In this document: piece after piece, positions 18,405 through 28,040 of the stretch | How the letters are laid out: each line of letters starts with the position of its first letter | Numbering within the stretch: the stretch's first letter is position 1 | Assembly: GCA_027437055.1 (NCBI GenBank) | Contig: DAIAOV010000006.1 | Coordinates: 1 to 63,013 of the forward strand | Reading direction: 5' to 3' | From: Legionella sp. | Lineage (GTDB): Bacteria > Pseudomonadota > Gammaproteobacteria > Legionellales > Legionellaceae | Length of the DNA: 63,013 nt | Notes under the pieces: generated by a model | Database searches by the model: none | What the model was told of the DNA's origin: nothing | The model's input: the letters and a program-made list of their open reading frames with translations, nothing else | Program-made: the position numbers and the translations under genes

Positions 18405-19505
18405 TTAACAAAGATAAGAGAATTTTACAAATACATTTTGTACTGAAAAACGTTGGTTAATTCCAACCCCATTGCTTCCATTTTTAGCATTAAAAGAATC
18501 AACAGCAGCATTAGTCCAATACTGTTCTGTATTGATACCACCTTGAACACCCACCCGACTACCATTATGTAAATCAAAATTGGCTGCAACAGCTAAATTA
18601 GATCCTAATATAACTGAAGTCCAAAGTGATGTATTAGTGGTTTGGTTATAAGTGTACCTTCCAGTTTGGGGCAAGTTTTGTATCGCAATACCGCTTAACA
18701 GAGTTTCGTCCCATTGAGTATTATAAGAGCCACCTAATATCGATGCAGAAACATCACCAACAATACTAAAGTATTGATTAAGATCCCATCCAGCTCCCAT
18801 ACCTATACGAGGACCTATTCCAAAATATTTTGCCTCATAATTAATTGTATCGTTCAATGATGCAGGCGTAGGTTCAAAAAAAGCATTCAGTCCATTCGCG
18901 GTGCCAGCATACTGCGCAGAAAAGTCTTTTTTAAGTTGTGTTGCTTTAATTCCATAAAAGTGTGAAAAATGAACTTTATCTAAAAAAGTACTTTGCCAAT
19001 TTGTATGAGCAATCAAATCACCGGTTTGATAATAAAAATGGCTAAATATCGCAGCCGTCGCTGGACCATATAAATAGACCCCACCATTAGAAACTTGAGG
19101 AACACCGCCTAAATCGTTTCTAACAATCTGACTTAATCTATTAATTAAAATGTCATTTGCATTAACATTTGTGACAACATTATTACCGCGATTCGATAAA
19201 TTGGTGTAACTTAAGACTAAATCATTCTGTCTTCCGGGACCAAATTGATAACCTGCGGATAGAGAATAGCCCCATCGAGAATCGACATTAGCTTGATTCC
19301 CATTAATTGCGCCGCCAGCGCTTATAGTATCGGCAAATACGAATTTATCAATTGTCCCATCACTAATGGAGCCATAAATTGGTGCTGCTGTGAAGAAAAA
19401 TCGTTTGCTATTATCAACCTCCCCCATGCCTCCTGCATAAGAAAGTGCTGTGCTGGTCAACAGCAAACTTAAAAGACTCGCTTTATTAATACAGTGATAC
19501 ATCAT
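18405..19505 (-). CDS. Legionella-type outer membrane beta-barrel protein
   Basis: 366 residues. An N-terminal signal peptide (hydrophobic LLSLLLTSTALS, cleavage near ALSYA at 22-26) leads a glycine/asparagine/tyrosine-rich protein with alternating amphipathic strands, as in the Legionella outer membrane protein family. The sequence FSYLC at the end gives a C-terminal strand with an unusual terminal cysteine after the aromatic residue. Its role is probably structural or porin-like. It lies alone between lpxA and the glycosyltransferases on the same strand. It differs clearly from the three MOMP paralogs at 34-37 kb, which carry GTMGPVC. Confidence 0.75.
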   Translation of the reverse strand: MMYHCINKASLLSLLLTSTALSYAGGMGEVDNSKRFFFTAAPIYGSISDGTIDKFVFADTISAGGAINGNQANVDSRWGYSLSAGYQFGPGRQNDLVLSYTNLSNRGNNVVTNVNANDILINRLSQIVRNDLGGVPQVSNGGVYLYGPATAAIFSHFYYQTGDLIAHTNWQSTFLDKVHFSHFYGIKATQLKKDFSAQYAGTANGLNAFFEPTPASLNDTINYEAKYFGIGPRIGMGAGWDLNQYFSIVGDVSASILGGSYNTQWDETLLSGIAIQNLPQTGRYTYNQTTNTSLWTSVILGSNLAVAANFDLHNGSRVGVQGGINTEQYWTNAAVDSFNAKNGSNGVGINQRFSVQNVFVKFSYLC

Positions 19506-19624
19506 TTACGTACTTACTCCATGTTGATTATTTCTAAATTAAATAACTTGATAAATGTCCCTTATGAACAAGAGCTATCGTACCAGATAAAGTTCTTTTG
19601 TCTACAATCAATCGTCAAATGCCA

Positions 19625-22003
19625 TTATGTCAATGCTAGAACATTCGATAATAATTGTTCAGCACTTTCACTCCATGTCAATCTAGGCATTGCGGCTGAA
19701 TCAAGTATTAACCCTTGTTGATAAAGAAGAAGCCAATTATTAATTGCTTTCATGAGATCAATGGCCTGATAACCACTAAAATAGTGAATATACTCACCTG
19801 CGATCTCTCTAAATACAGGGAGATCACGGGCAAGAATAGGTAGCCCATGATTAGCAGCCTCAATTAGTGGGAGGCCAAATCCCTCTCCCTCAGAAGGAAA
19901 AAGAAGACAAGTAGCAGCAGCATATAGTTTTTGCAAATATTGATCAGTGGCATTATCTATCCAAAATAAACGAATGCCATATTGCGGATGAGATTTAATA
20001 CGTTTTATAAAAGACTCCATCATCCAGCCTATTTTGCCTACGAAAACTAACTGAGCTGAATTACCTTGCTGCCAAAGTAATTCAAAAGCATCCAGTGTTT
20101 GACAATGTCCTTTTCGCGGCTCCAAAGTAGCAACAAGAAGGAAACTAATATTCTGTTGCAATTGTTTAATGAATAGCTCTGCGTCATCAGGTAATCCCGA
20201 GCTGGGTATGGAACTTTGTAGATCGGCGCCTAAATGAAACCAAGAGATCTGCGGTATATGTTCTTGATTTAATTTATTATTTACTATCACTTCTTCCAGC
20301 ACTTGAGCCGTATTGCGAGAAACACAGAAAAGTCCATTGCTTCTGGTAATTACTGCGAGCCAATCGCAATATAATTTACTGTCTGCAGCGGGAAAATAAT
20401 TTGGCATTAAAACAGGCAATAAATCATGAACTAAAAAGCAGGTCTTCACCTGATGCTTTTGTAATTTTTGATAAAACCGCTGTTGCGCAATAACAACTTG
20501 ATAACTTAGATCCAAACCCAAAAAAATATCCCCATTGCTATATGTTATAGGGATATCCTTTAAAAAAGGTTTATCGCATCCTAACAGTTTTGAAGTAAAT
20601 TGATGTGCATATAGATAACCATCGTATTTGGTTACATATACTGGTTGCATACGCCAACCTTGTGGAGGATTGGAAAGCCAATGGATTAAAATAGAACGAA
20701 CGACACGCTGAATTCCAGTAGCATGATCTTTTTTTACTAGCTCTGATATATCAATTAATAATTGCGGTGTCGCCTTTAAAACGACTGAATCTCTAACATA
20801 TCTTTTTAAGTGGACTAATAACTCGGAAGAATTTTTATTTATTACTATAGTATTTTTTGCACTGCCACATAAAGCATGCTGCTCGCTTGCATACTGTGTT
20901 ATTGCTTCTTGAGATGAATCATTAATATTTTTTAATAGAAGCGAAGACTTTTGTTCATTTTTTTTTATATAAAAATTATGGCTTAAGCTCCAAAATAATC
21001 TTCTCCTCAACTTGCGAAGTAAGTGTCTATATTTTGCCGTACCTATTTCAATTTTTCGCCAATAGGAGCGAAAAATAATATAAATTTGTTGTTCCTTAAA
21101 AGAGATTCTTAGCAGACTTAACCGGCTAGAACATGCTTTTAATCTATGTTTATTTTTTGCGACAAACTCTGATAGAAATTTTCTGAATAAAGTAGTTTTA
21201 CCTAATTTGTCTTCTATTTGCCGATGATAAATATCCGCAAGCTCCTCTAAACTCATACCATACTGCTGAGCAAAGAGTGGTTGCATTGCCTCCATAATCA
21301 TGGATACCGCATTTTTCTGAGCAATCACACCATAATCAGGACTCACGCCAGAAAACACATCCATTAATGTCAGTCGCTCTTTTTGTCTTAGCTCACTCTT
21401 CTCTTGTAAACGCATTATCTTGATACGTGAGAACCCCCAATATTGCGGTAAAAAAGCAAGTAACTCAGGAGGGATGGGGCGATGATGGGTTGGATCAAGA
21501 TAAAAGAGAGAGCTGCCCACAAGAATATTTTCTGAGTTTGGAGTCTCCATAATTAAAATACCGCCGGGAACAAGGATTCTATGAGCCTCCCTGACAAGAA
21601 CATGTAATTCAGTAAAAGTTAGATGTTCCACTAAATGAAATGCAGACAAGACGCTAGCGCTCTGGTCGGGAAGCTGCTTAAGATGTGCAAGCCCGTCAGC
21701 ACATAAAACATCTAATCCCCGTTGTTTTGCCATGCTTATAAATTGTTCATTAGAATCAACTCCATAAGCATGAACACCATGTTCTCGTAATAACTCTAAC
21801 CACTCGCCCCTACCACAACCTAAATCCAATAATAAAGATTGAGGATAAAACCGTTTTAACTCCTGGATGAAAGGTAAATAGATTTCTAATTGGGATTTAA
21901 TTTTTTCTGTGGGCCCACGAAAATGCTCCATTAATTTTTGATAAAAATCAGCAGGAATATCTGGCAAAGTATTGTTCTTCTCTTCAATAGATGACTGAAT
22001 CAT
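19625..22003 (-). CDS. Fusion: SAM methyltransferase plus GT4 glycosyltransferase
   Basis: 792 residues. The N-terminal third is a class I methyltransferase with motif I LDLGCGRGEW at 59-68 and a HLVEHL block near 121. A basic linker (about 270-350) follows. The C-terminal half is a GT-B, GT4-type transferase, with TLEPRKGH and SEGEGFGLPLIE at 704-715, the EX7E nucleotide-sugar site. Such fusions occur in O-antigen or capsule clusters, where methylation can cap or modify glycan chains (inference). The start overlaps the upstream GT4 gene by 4 nt (ATGA), so they are translationally coupled. The acceptor is unknown. Confidence 0.85.
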   Translation of the reverse strand: MIQSSIEEKNNTLPDIPADFYQKLMEHFRGPTEKIKSQLEIYLPFIQELKRFYPQSLLLDLGCGRGEWLELLREHGVHAYGVDSNEQFISMAKQRGLDVLCADGLAHLKQLPDQSASVLSAFHLVEHLTFTELHVLVREAHRILVPGGILIMETPNSENILVGSSLFYLDPTHHRPIPPELLAFLPQYWGFSRIKIMRLQEKSELRQKERLTLMDVFSGVSPDYGVIAQKNAVSMIMEAMQPLFAQQYGMSLEELADIYHRQIEDKLGKTTLFRKFLSEFVAKNKHRLKACSSRLSLLRISFKEQQIYIIFRSYWRKIEIGTAKYRHLLRKLRRRLFWSLSHNFYIKKNEQKSSLLLKNINDSSQEAITQYASEQHALCGSAKNTIVINKNSSELLVHLKRYVRDSVVLKATPQLLIDISELVKKDHATGIQRVVRSILIHWLSNPPQGWRMQPVYVTKYDGYLYAHQFTSKLLGCDKPFLKDIPITYSNGDIFLGLDLSYQVVIAQQRFYQKLQKHQVKTCFLVHDLLPVLMPNYFPAADSKLYCDWLAVITRSNGLFCVSRNTAQVLEEVIVNNKLNQEHIPQISWFHLGADLQSSIPSSGLPDDAELFIKQLQQNISFLLVATLEPRKGHCQTLDAFELLWQQGNSAQLVFVGKIGWMMESFIKRIKSHPQYGIRLFWIDNATDQYLQKLYAAATCLLFPSEGEGFGLPLIEAANHGLPILARDLPVFREIAGEYIHYFSGYQAIDLMKAINNWLLLYQQGLILDSAAMPRLTWSESAEQLLSNVLALT

Positions 22004-23181
22004 AAAATCTCTAGCTCTTGCATAAAAGCATCCACCTTAGCAAAATGATCATGCCATTTAGGCATACGAAAGCCCTCCATGCGCTTTATTTGCGCCAGTC
22101 GGAGAGCACTGTCTTCACGAGCGTAGTTTTCAATATATTCCATCCATCCTTTGCCATCTAATGGATCAAGAAAATCCGGTATTTCTCCCGCGATTTCGCG
22201 AAAAACAGGTAAATCACTAGCGATAACAGGTACTTTGACACTTAAGGCTTCAATCAATGGTAATCCATATCCTTCTGTAAATGTAGGAAACAAAAGTGCT
22301 CTGGCATGATGTAAATAATTTGCAACCTCCTCATCGGAGCCTCGAGTCTCTGTAATAAAACCACGCAATTGTGTACAATGATCAAGCATAGACAAAGTAT
22401 TCCAACAGGTCTTACTACGCTTACCAACAATAACAAGTCTTGGTGTTTTTGTTCCTAATTTCTTAACCAGACGTCGCCAGATTTGCAGCAACAGCAAATG
22501 ATTTTTTCGCGCCCCAATAGTACTTATAGTGACAAAATAAGGTTCATTAATGAGTCTATTTCCTACGGGTAACTCTGGAGATAAACCGGGAGCCAATGTC
22601 GCTGTTATAGTTGGTAGGCATAGTTGTTTCGTTGAAAGAACGTACTGAGTGAAATCGTTTCGAGTGGAGTCTGAAACAGCAACAACTCCTTTTGCATGCT
22701 CCAAAATAGTAAGCATACTTTGAGTAAACTTTAACGTATTACTTTGCGTGCAATACTCCGGATGCAGAATAGGGATTAAATCATGAACCACTACTAATAA
22801 CTTAAGTTGTTTCGCATTGAGCGCTTTGACGTAATTTGGATTTTTAAAACCACCATGATCTGTTTTGAGTAAAAAACAATTAGCACTAGGCAGCGCCCGA
22901 CGTGATGACAAAAGACCTTTAATAACGAGACGAACAAGCTCTGATAAGCGTTCAAAGTCCCAGGAAAGCAGTAAAAGAGAAATTTCCTTGGAAATATCTT
23001 TAGGAAAAATAACAACACGCTTTTTAAGCCTTACTAAAGCCTGCATGTTATTAAGATAATATTGCAAATAAGCTAATGTTACGCGAGGTATTCCATGTGG
23101 GGGTCGTTTGCGTCTAAACTCGTTTACTAAACTGGATATATCTATTACTACATGTTTCACAATTAAACTCCGGGAATCCAT
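22000..23181 (-). CDS. GT4-family glycosyltransferase
   Basis: 393 residues. A GT-B fold is indicated by the N-terminal VIDISSLVN strand, VVHDLIPILHPEYC near 131, TISTIGARKNH near 219, and the EX7E motif TEGYGLPLIE at 302-311 followed by PVIASDLPVFREIAG. This is the mannosyl/glucosyltransferase GT4 group that uses nucleotide sugars in surface polysaccharide synthesis. It is coupled to the methyltransferase-GT4 fusion downstream, whose GT4 half ends in the same PVFREIAGE block, so the two GT4 domains are related. The sugar is not predictable. Confidence 0.85.
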   Translation of the reverse strand: MDSRSLIVKHVVIDISSLVNEFRRKRPPHGIPRVTLAYLQYYLNNMQALVRLKKRVVIFPKDISKEISLLLLSWDFERLSELVRLVIKGLLSSRRALPSANCFLLKTDHGGFKNPNYVKALNAKQLKLLVVVHDLIPILHPEYCTQSNTLKFTQSMLTILEHAKGVVAVSDSTRNDFTQYVLSTKQLCLPTITATLAPGLSPELPVGNRLINEPYFVTISTIGARKNHLLLLQIWRRLVKKLGTKTPRLVIVGKRSKTCWNTLSMLDHCTQLRGFITETRGSDEEVANYLHHARALLFPTFTEGYGLPLIEALSVKVPVIASDLPVFREIAGEIPDFLDPLDGKGWMEYIENYAREDSALRLAQIKRMEGFRMPKWHDHFAKVDAFMQELEIL

Positions 23182-23323
23182 TTTGGGCAGCGCATTCTAA
23201 TTCTCATGGAATAAAGTATCAATTGCTTTTGTATTACAATCGTTAACTAACCTCTATTATCTCGATATTAATGTCTCAGGTATCATCAAAAGACATACCT
23301 AAATGCAATAAAGTAGGCTTGAG

Positions 23324-23353
23324 TTTACCTTTTTCGACCTATGAGCTTATAAT
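23324..23353 (+). promoter_or_regulatory. Sigma-70 promoter candidate for cbs
   Basis: TTTACC (23324-23329), an 18-nt spacer and a perfect TATAAT (23348-23353), about 30 nt upstream of the ATG at 23384. It matches the consensus well, but this is motif reading only. Confidence 0.5.
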
Positions 23354-23383
23354 CTAAGTCTCTATTATATATAAAGGACTACT

Positions 23384-24334
23384 ATGATTTATCCCCATAT
23401 ACTGGCTACTATAGGACATACCCCCATTGTCAAAATTAATCGCCTAGGCCATGAATTAGAATGTGAACTTTACGCAAAGTGCGAATTTTTCAATCCCGGA
23501 GGCTCTGTAAAAGATCGCATTGGCTATGAAATGGTAGTCAACGCTGAACGCAATGGAACTATCAAACCAGGAGATACCTTAATCGAGCCTACCTCAGGGA
23601 ATACAGGGATAGGAATAGCTTTAGCCGGTGCCGTACTAGGTTATAAAGTTATTATCACCATGCCAGAAAAAATGAGTCAGGAAAAACAATGTGTTCTTGA
23701 GCGACTGGGGGCTAAGATCTATAGAACACGAACAGAAGCTGCCTCAGCGGATCCAGACAGCCATATATCCTTAGCTAAAAAATTAAAAACGGAAATACCA
23801 AACTCACATATTTTAGACCAATATGCCAATCCCAATAACCCCGGAGCCCACTATAAGGGAACAGCCCAAGAGATCATAGATGATTTTGGCAAGGATTTAC
23901 ATATGATAGTCGCTGGAGTAGGCACTGGAGGAACCATTACAGGTATAGCAAGACATCTTAAGGAATATAATCCAGCCATAAAAGTTATAGGAGCAGATCC
24001 TGAAGGCTCAATTCTCGGTGGCGGTACAGAGGTCAAACCCTATCTCGTAGAAGGAATAGGTTATGATTTCTTTCCTGAAGTATTAGATAATAGCTTAATT
24101 GACCAATATATTAAGACCAATGATGCCGATTCGTTTCACATGGCTAGACGCTTAATAAGAGAAGAAGGATTACTAGTAGGGGGATCTAGTGGTTCTGCAA
24201 TGTGGGCTGCATTACAGGCGGCCAAATCACTTAAAAAAGGGCAAAAATGCCTGGTGATTATTCCGGATTCCATTCGTAATTATATGTCTAAATTTGCCAA
24301 TGATGAGTGGATGAAAATGCAGGGTTTCCTTTAA
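23384..24334 (+). CDS. cbs: Cystathionine beta-synthase, catalytic core only
   Basis: 316 residues, a fold-type II PLP enzyme. The cofactor lysine lies in SVKDRIG (Lys43), the substrate loop is [13 protein letters not shown] at 68-80, and the phosphate loop is GTGGTITG near 180. [16 protein letters not shown] and the C-terminal [12 protein letters not shown] are typical of cystathionine beta-synthase and not of cysteine synthase. It lacks the regulatory CBS-pair domain of the animal enzyme. The likely reaction is serine plus homocysteine to cystathionine. No gamma-lyase lies next to it; the flanking genes are unrelated. Cysteine synthase activity cannot be excluded from sequence. Confidence 0.8.
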   Translation: MIYPHILATIGHTPIVKINRLGHELECELYAKCEFFNPGGSVKDRIGYEMVVNAERNGTIKPGDTLIEPTSGNTGIGIALAGAVLGYKVIITMPEKMSQEKQCVLERLGAKIYRTRTEAASADPDSHISLAKKLKTEIPNSHILDQYANPNNPGAHYKGTAQEIIDDFGKDLHMIVAGVGTGGTITGIARHLKEYNPAIKVIGADPEGSILGGGTEVKPYLVEGIGYDFFPEVLDNSLIDQYIKTNDADSFHMARRLIREEGLLVGGSSGSAMWAALQAAKSLKKGQKCLVIIPDSIRNYMSKFANDEWMKMQGFL

Positions 24335-24350
24335 CTATTTAATATAGATC

Positions 24351-24494
24351 GGGCTAGAGCCCATAGCCATCAGGTTAAGGGGTTTTGTTGTTTAATTGAA
24401 TACAATGTGCATGAAATTCTGCCCCCCCCCCGCGCAGACGGGGAGCCATTTTTGCATTAGCATTGTGCTAAAACAGGAATGGATTCCCGTCTGC
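24351..24494. repeat. 3'-end palindromes after cbs
   Basis: Two structures lie downstream of cbs. A short GGGCT/AGCCC hairpin (24351-24362) preceded by AGATC resembles the GTCGGGC palindrome family. A second inverted repeat has 9-bp arms gcagacggg (24434-24442) and cccgtctgc (24486-24494). A run of ten cytosines at 24422-24431 lies just before it. The 249-nt gap holds no gene. Confidence 0.6.
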
Positions 24495-24582
24495 TAGGGG
24501 ACAATATATTATTAAAAAAATCAGAATGAAAGCCTAGGCGGGCCTTTAATGTAGGCTACAGATGCTCAAAAGATCCATTTTC

Positions 24583-25654
24583 TCAGTTCGATTGTTTTTT
24601 CTCTTTTTTTGCAAAAAATACAGCAAATGAAAAAGTCAGTGGTTTAGGAAACAAGAACCCTTCACGATGATTTTGAAAAATCTTAAAAACAATATCAGTA
24701 TAACCTTTTTGTTGTAGCCAAAAAGTAGCTTTTTGTACACAAGGAAAAGACTCACTTTGCTGAACAGAATAAGTACCTTGTCCTAAAAAGCAGTAAATAA
24801 CCCATCTTCTTTTACTCCAATCACTAACAGAATTGTATACGGCTGGAGGCTCTGATGGAAAACTGGGATAAAATTTTACTTTTGTCCAGCTTTTATTGTA
24901 AAAAGACAAGGTAGCTGCTTTTTTCTCAGTAACAATCCATGCCGGCTTTTCTGTGGGGTATAATCCTTGCCAATATTTAAAAATATCTACCGCAGCTTCT
25001 TTTTGTGGCAAATAATAATGCTCGTTTTGTGTGTAAGCTGCACAAATACGTATACCCACAGCTACAAAAATTACGACACACAAGTATATGTATCCAATCA
25101 TTTTTAATTTCATTGGCTGAAAAAACACTTCTTTCTTTGCAGATCCCAGCATAAGTGAGTTGCGAAGCCATAACAAAGAAAAACCAAAACCCAAAGGAAT
25201 GGGGCCAAAGCAGGAGTAAGATACTATTTGCATTGTATTTTGAGGCTAAAGTTGTATAAGGAAAAGCCAGTAAAAGCAAAGCTACACTCAAGAACCCTAA
25301 CTTTTTGCAGCATTGTAAATACATATCATTAGAAAGAGACGAATCAAAAACTTCTCTCATAAAAAAAGGAGTCAAACAGAAGACACCCAATAAACCTAAA
25401 GCAACTACTACATAGGACAAAAGGTAAAAAAATATATTGGTATGCGGAAAAATTTGAAACCAAACAGCAGCAATCCAACCAAATAGGGGAGGATGTTTAT
25501 CATGTCCCCATGACCATAAATTGCCCCATGCACAGCTTTCTAACATATCATCATATTTGTCTAAGTTAGCATCACTAATGACCTGAGCTAGCCACCAGAC
25601 TAGTATGGCATAGAGAAGTAAAGAAAAAATAGAAGAGTAAGAGCGACACATCAC
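24583..25654 (-). pseudogene. Decayed GT-C (PMT_2/ArnT-like) glycosyltransferase
   Basis: Two overlapping frames on the minus strand make up one broken gene. The 5' frame (25654 to about 25200) encodes the GT-C N-terminus, with LDKYDDMLESCAWG and the loop HDKHPPLFGW, then membrane helices to LASKYNANSILLLLWP. The 3' frame (about 25233 to 24583) continues with a membrane helix and the C-terminal periplasmic part (QKEAAVDIFKYWQ, EKPAWIVTEKK). The total span is about 357 codons against roughly 500 in the family, so a frameshift and probably an internal deletion near 25200-25250 have removed the middle. It is not closely similar to the two intact GT-C genes at 8-11 kb. Confidence 0.75.
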
Positions 25655-25904
25655 TATTTTCCTGCTCGTAGTAGATAATAAGGTACTATCTTTTGGGATA
25701 TAGAAAATAACATATTGGTTTTTACTTTAAATTTCTGATTGGTATTATCATTGTATTTCGGTAGATTACAACTTTCGGTTTATTTTCAAAATTTGATTTC
25801 AGAATACTATAATCGCTATGGGAGAAGAGGTGTGATGATTTACTGAAAGGACTCAAGTTCTGGAGCGCTAGACTTACATAGCGCTTGAAAGAGAGTCAGG
25901 CTGG

Positions 25905-26942
25905 TTATGCTGCTGAAGCAGCTGCGGAACTAGCAGAGTGATCTAAATGTTCAAATAACTGATCTGCATCGATTATATTCATGCTAATCCAACCAGCTAA
26001 AGAGCCTGCTAATAGTTCATCTATCTGCTTACTCCTATTAATAGGACCATCTACTGTTACTGGTATTGTTGTAGACTGCGTTAATTTGGCAAAAAGCGCT
26101 GCAGGACTAAAACCCAGATTATTTTTTATTGGTAAAAATTTAACATAAGAGTCAACTAAGTCCGCGGTAGTTAATTCATTATCATCGAGCATAGTTAATA
26201 AATTCTTACGCCATTGCAAATAAGATTGTAGTAATCGTTTATTATCCTCAGCAATTAGAGCAACCTTATCCGCTATAGTACCTGCTTTTTCGTTCTCATT
26301 CTCAACAGGTTTAGGTGGATTAATAGCCAATTGCCCCACATATGCAAAATCAGCTTTATTTTTTACTTTCGGAAAACATTGTTCGCCTTGCACCTGCAGT
26401 ACTAATTCCAGTTTAGGGGTGTTAATTGCACTATTGGTATAAATCTCTTTCATTCTCAACTCCTTTCCATGTTCCACATGAGATAAGGTCAGAGTTATTG
26501 CTAATGACTGAGTCAACGCTCTTAAAGCGGATACTGGCATTAATACGTTTGGATCGCGTAAATATCCATTGGACGTAGAGGGCACCAACCCCTCAAATAC
26601 TTCTTTATAATTTAAGGGATTTGCATAAATTTCATCTATAGTAATTTGACGCAATACAAATGCTTTGCACTCCACTATTTCTGATTTACGTGCCCCATTA
26701 ATAAGGAAGCTCATACGTTCAGCCGGAGTAAGGTAAGGTTGTGATGATTTAAATTTTGGATAATAAAGAAAAAAACGCTCTAATACTGTTTTCAAAGTAG
26801 CGTCATTAATACGAGAGCCATTGGTTATAGCATCAATAAATGCTCCAGCCACAGCGAGAAATGGATTCTTGCCAAAATTAATAAATTGAGGCGTTCTGGC
26901 CTGTGTCGCAGGAGTTCTAGTAAAAAAACCCGTATGTGTCAT
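25905..26942 (-). CDS. Protein of unknown function, 345 residues
   Basis: Not recognised. The protein has no signal peptide or membrane helix and looks soluble and mostly helical. A low-complexity tail of Ser and Ala (SASSAAASAA) ends it, and a Glu/Lys-rich stretch (ENENEKAG) sits near residue 215. A good AGGAG lies seven nt before the ATG at 26942, and codon use resembles the neighbours, so it is likely translated. It stands alone, flanked by a pseudogene and a long A+T-rich gap. An effector is possible in a Legionella genome, but no eukaryotic-like domain or E-rich C-terminal signal is visible. Confidence 0.6.
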   Translation of the reverse strand: MTHTGFFTRTPATQARTPQFINFGKNPFLAVAGAFIDAITNGSRINDATLKTVLERFFLYYPKFKSSQPYLTPAERMSFLINGARKSEIVECKAFVLRQITIDEIYANPLNYKEVFEGLVPSTSNGYLRDPNVLMPVSALRALTQSLAITLTLSHVEHGKELRMKEIYTNSAINTPKLELVLQVQGEQCFPKVKNKADFAYVGQLAINPPKPVENENEKAGTIADKVALIAEDNKRLLQSYLQWRKNLLTMLDDNELTTADLVDSYVKFLPIKNNLGFSPAALFAKLTQSTTIPVTVDGPINRSKQIDELLAGSLAGWISMNIIDADQLFEHLDHSASSAAASAA

Positions 26943-27311
26943 TTTGCTCTCCTACCCTTAAGCTATACTTCTATTTTAATGAATTCAGATTAAGGAAATA
27001 TTAACATGCTGTTCATATTTTAATATGCAAAAGTTCTCCCAAGAGTATAGTTATAAATAACCAATTTGCTTATTGAAAATACAAATTTTATTGGGCTTCT
27101 TTCGCTATTCAGCAATACAGCAGAATTTCGAAGGAAGTCTATTTCAAATAATTAATAAATACTCCGTAGTGTTTCTCAAAATAAGTCTATAGTTATATTG
27201 GTAAAAAAATTTTTTATTTCCTCTGTTTAAAGATTTAAAAGCGAACCAACGCTATAGAGAAAAATAAGGATACTTTTCTAGTAAACTCTGATATAAGTAC
27301 AAGGAGCGCAC
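26943..27311. other. Intergenic region between divergent genes, no gene seen
   Basis: 369 nt, very A+T-rich, separating two divergent starts. It must hold promoters for both sides, but none is clear enough to place. There are no strong palindromes and no RNA gene signature. Confidence 0.5.
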
Positions 27312-28040
27312 ATGGAACATCTTCAAGAAAATGATTTAAACAAAATTAAAGAGCTGCTAAGACATACAGGTGAGTTCATTGCCTATTTTGAGTTAGCAGA
27401 GTCCAAGATGATTGAATGGCGCCAGGAAATGGAACAGCAAGCAGTTCGTTTAAACCAACAGTCTCAACGACTGCAAAAGGAATTAACTACTCTGGAAGAT
27501 CTATTATCACAAGCAGGAACAACCCGCTTTCGTGTAATTGCAGAAAAGGCATTATCTCAAGGAGAAATCCAATTGCAGCTCCTTGAAAATAGTTGCAATC
27601 AATTTTCTGCACATTTCCAAGAGCAGCAAGATCAACTTGAATTGTTAACGGCTCAATGCGTCACTAAAATTGAACAACATTGTGCTAAATCGACTGAAAC
27701 AATTGCAAAACAGTTGGCTAAATATGATGTACATCAATTTCATCGAGTCGCCAATGAAAGTTGCGATCATGTAGAGCGAGTTGCTAATGACGCCGTACTT
27801 AAAAGTAATAAACTACTGAGTATGTTTGAAGTACGCTTTGGTTTATTTACTGTATTTACAACAATAGCCACTGCTTTTTTCATTGTCCTTTACCTAAATG
27901 GAGAATTACCTTGGGAGACACACCATAAAGCCATGAACGAACGTCATGCAGGTAAAGCCTTACTCCAAGCTTGGCCTAAATTAACTCTTGAGGAGAAAAC
28001 TAAAATAATAAATGACAATGTACTACAACATGGTGGATAA
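27312..28040 (+). CDS. Membrane-anchored coiled-coil protein
   Basis: 242 residues. A long helical region (about 10-170) is rich in Gln, Glu and Leu with heptad-like spacing. One membrane helix follows (about 176-196, FGLFTVFTTIATAFFIVLYL), then a 45-residue tail with HAGKALLQAWPKLTLEEKTKI. AAGGAGC lies upstream of the ATG. The gene overlaps the methyltransferase gene by 29 nt, implying tight coupling. The family is not recognised. The layout, a cytoplasmic coiled coil tethered near its C-terminus, suits a scaffold or a membrane-linked DNA-binding accessory protein. A distant resemblance to plasmid mobilisation membrane proteins was considered but is not supported. Confidence 0.75.
   Translation: MEHLQENDLNKIKELLRHTGEFIAYFELAESKMIEWRQEMEQQAVRLNQQSQRLQKELTTLEDLLSQAGTTRFRVIAEKALSQGEIQLQLLENSCNQFSAHFQEQQDQLELLTAQCVTKIEQHCAKSTETIAKQLAKYDVHQFHRVANESCDHVERVANDAVLKSNKLLSMFEVRFGLFTVFTTIATAFFIVLYLNGELPWETHHKAMNERHAGKALLQAWPKLTLEEKTKIINDNVLQHGG

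Noticed and set aside
24422-24431. Run of ten cytosines, considered as a phase-variation tract
   Set aside because: It lies between gene ends, not in a promoter or coding start, so slippage would have no obvious effect. It could also be an assembly error.
27312-28040. Plasmid mobilisation (MobB-like) assignment for the coiled-coil gene
   Set aside because: Only a loose resemblance in the C-terminal tail; no relaxase, oriT or other transfer gene is nearby.
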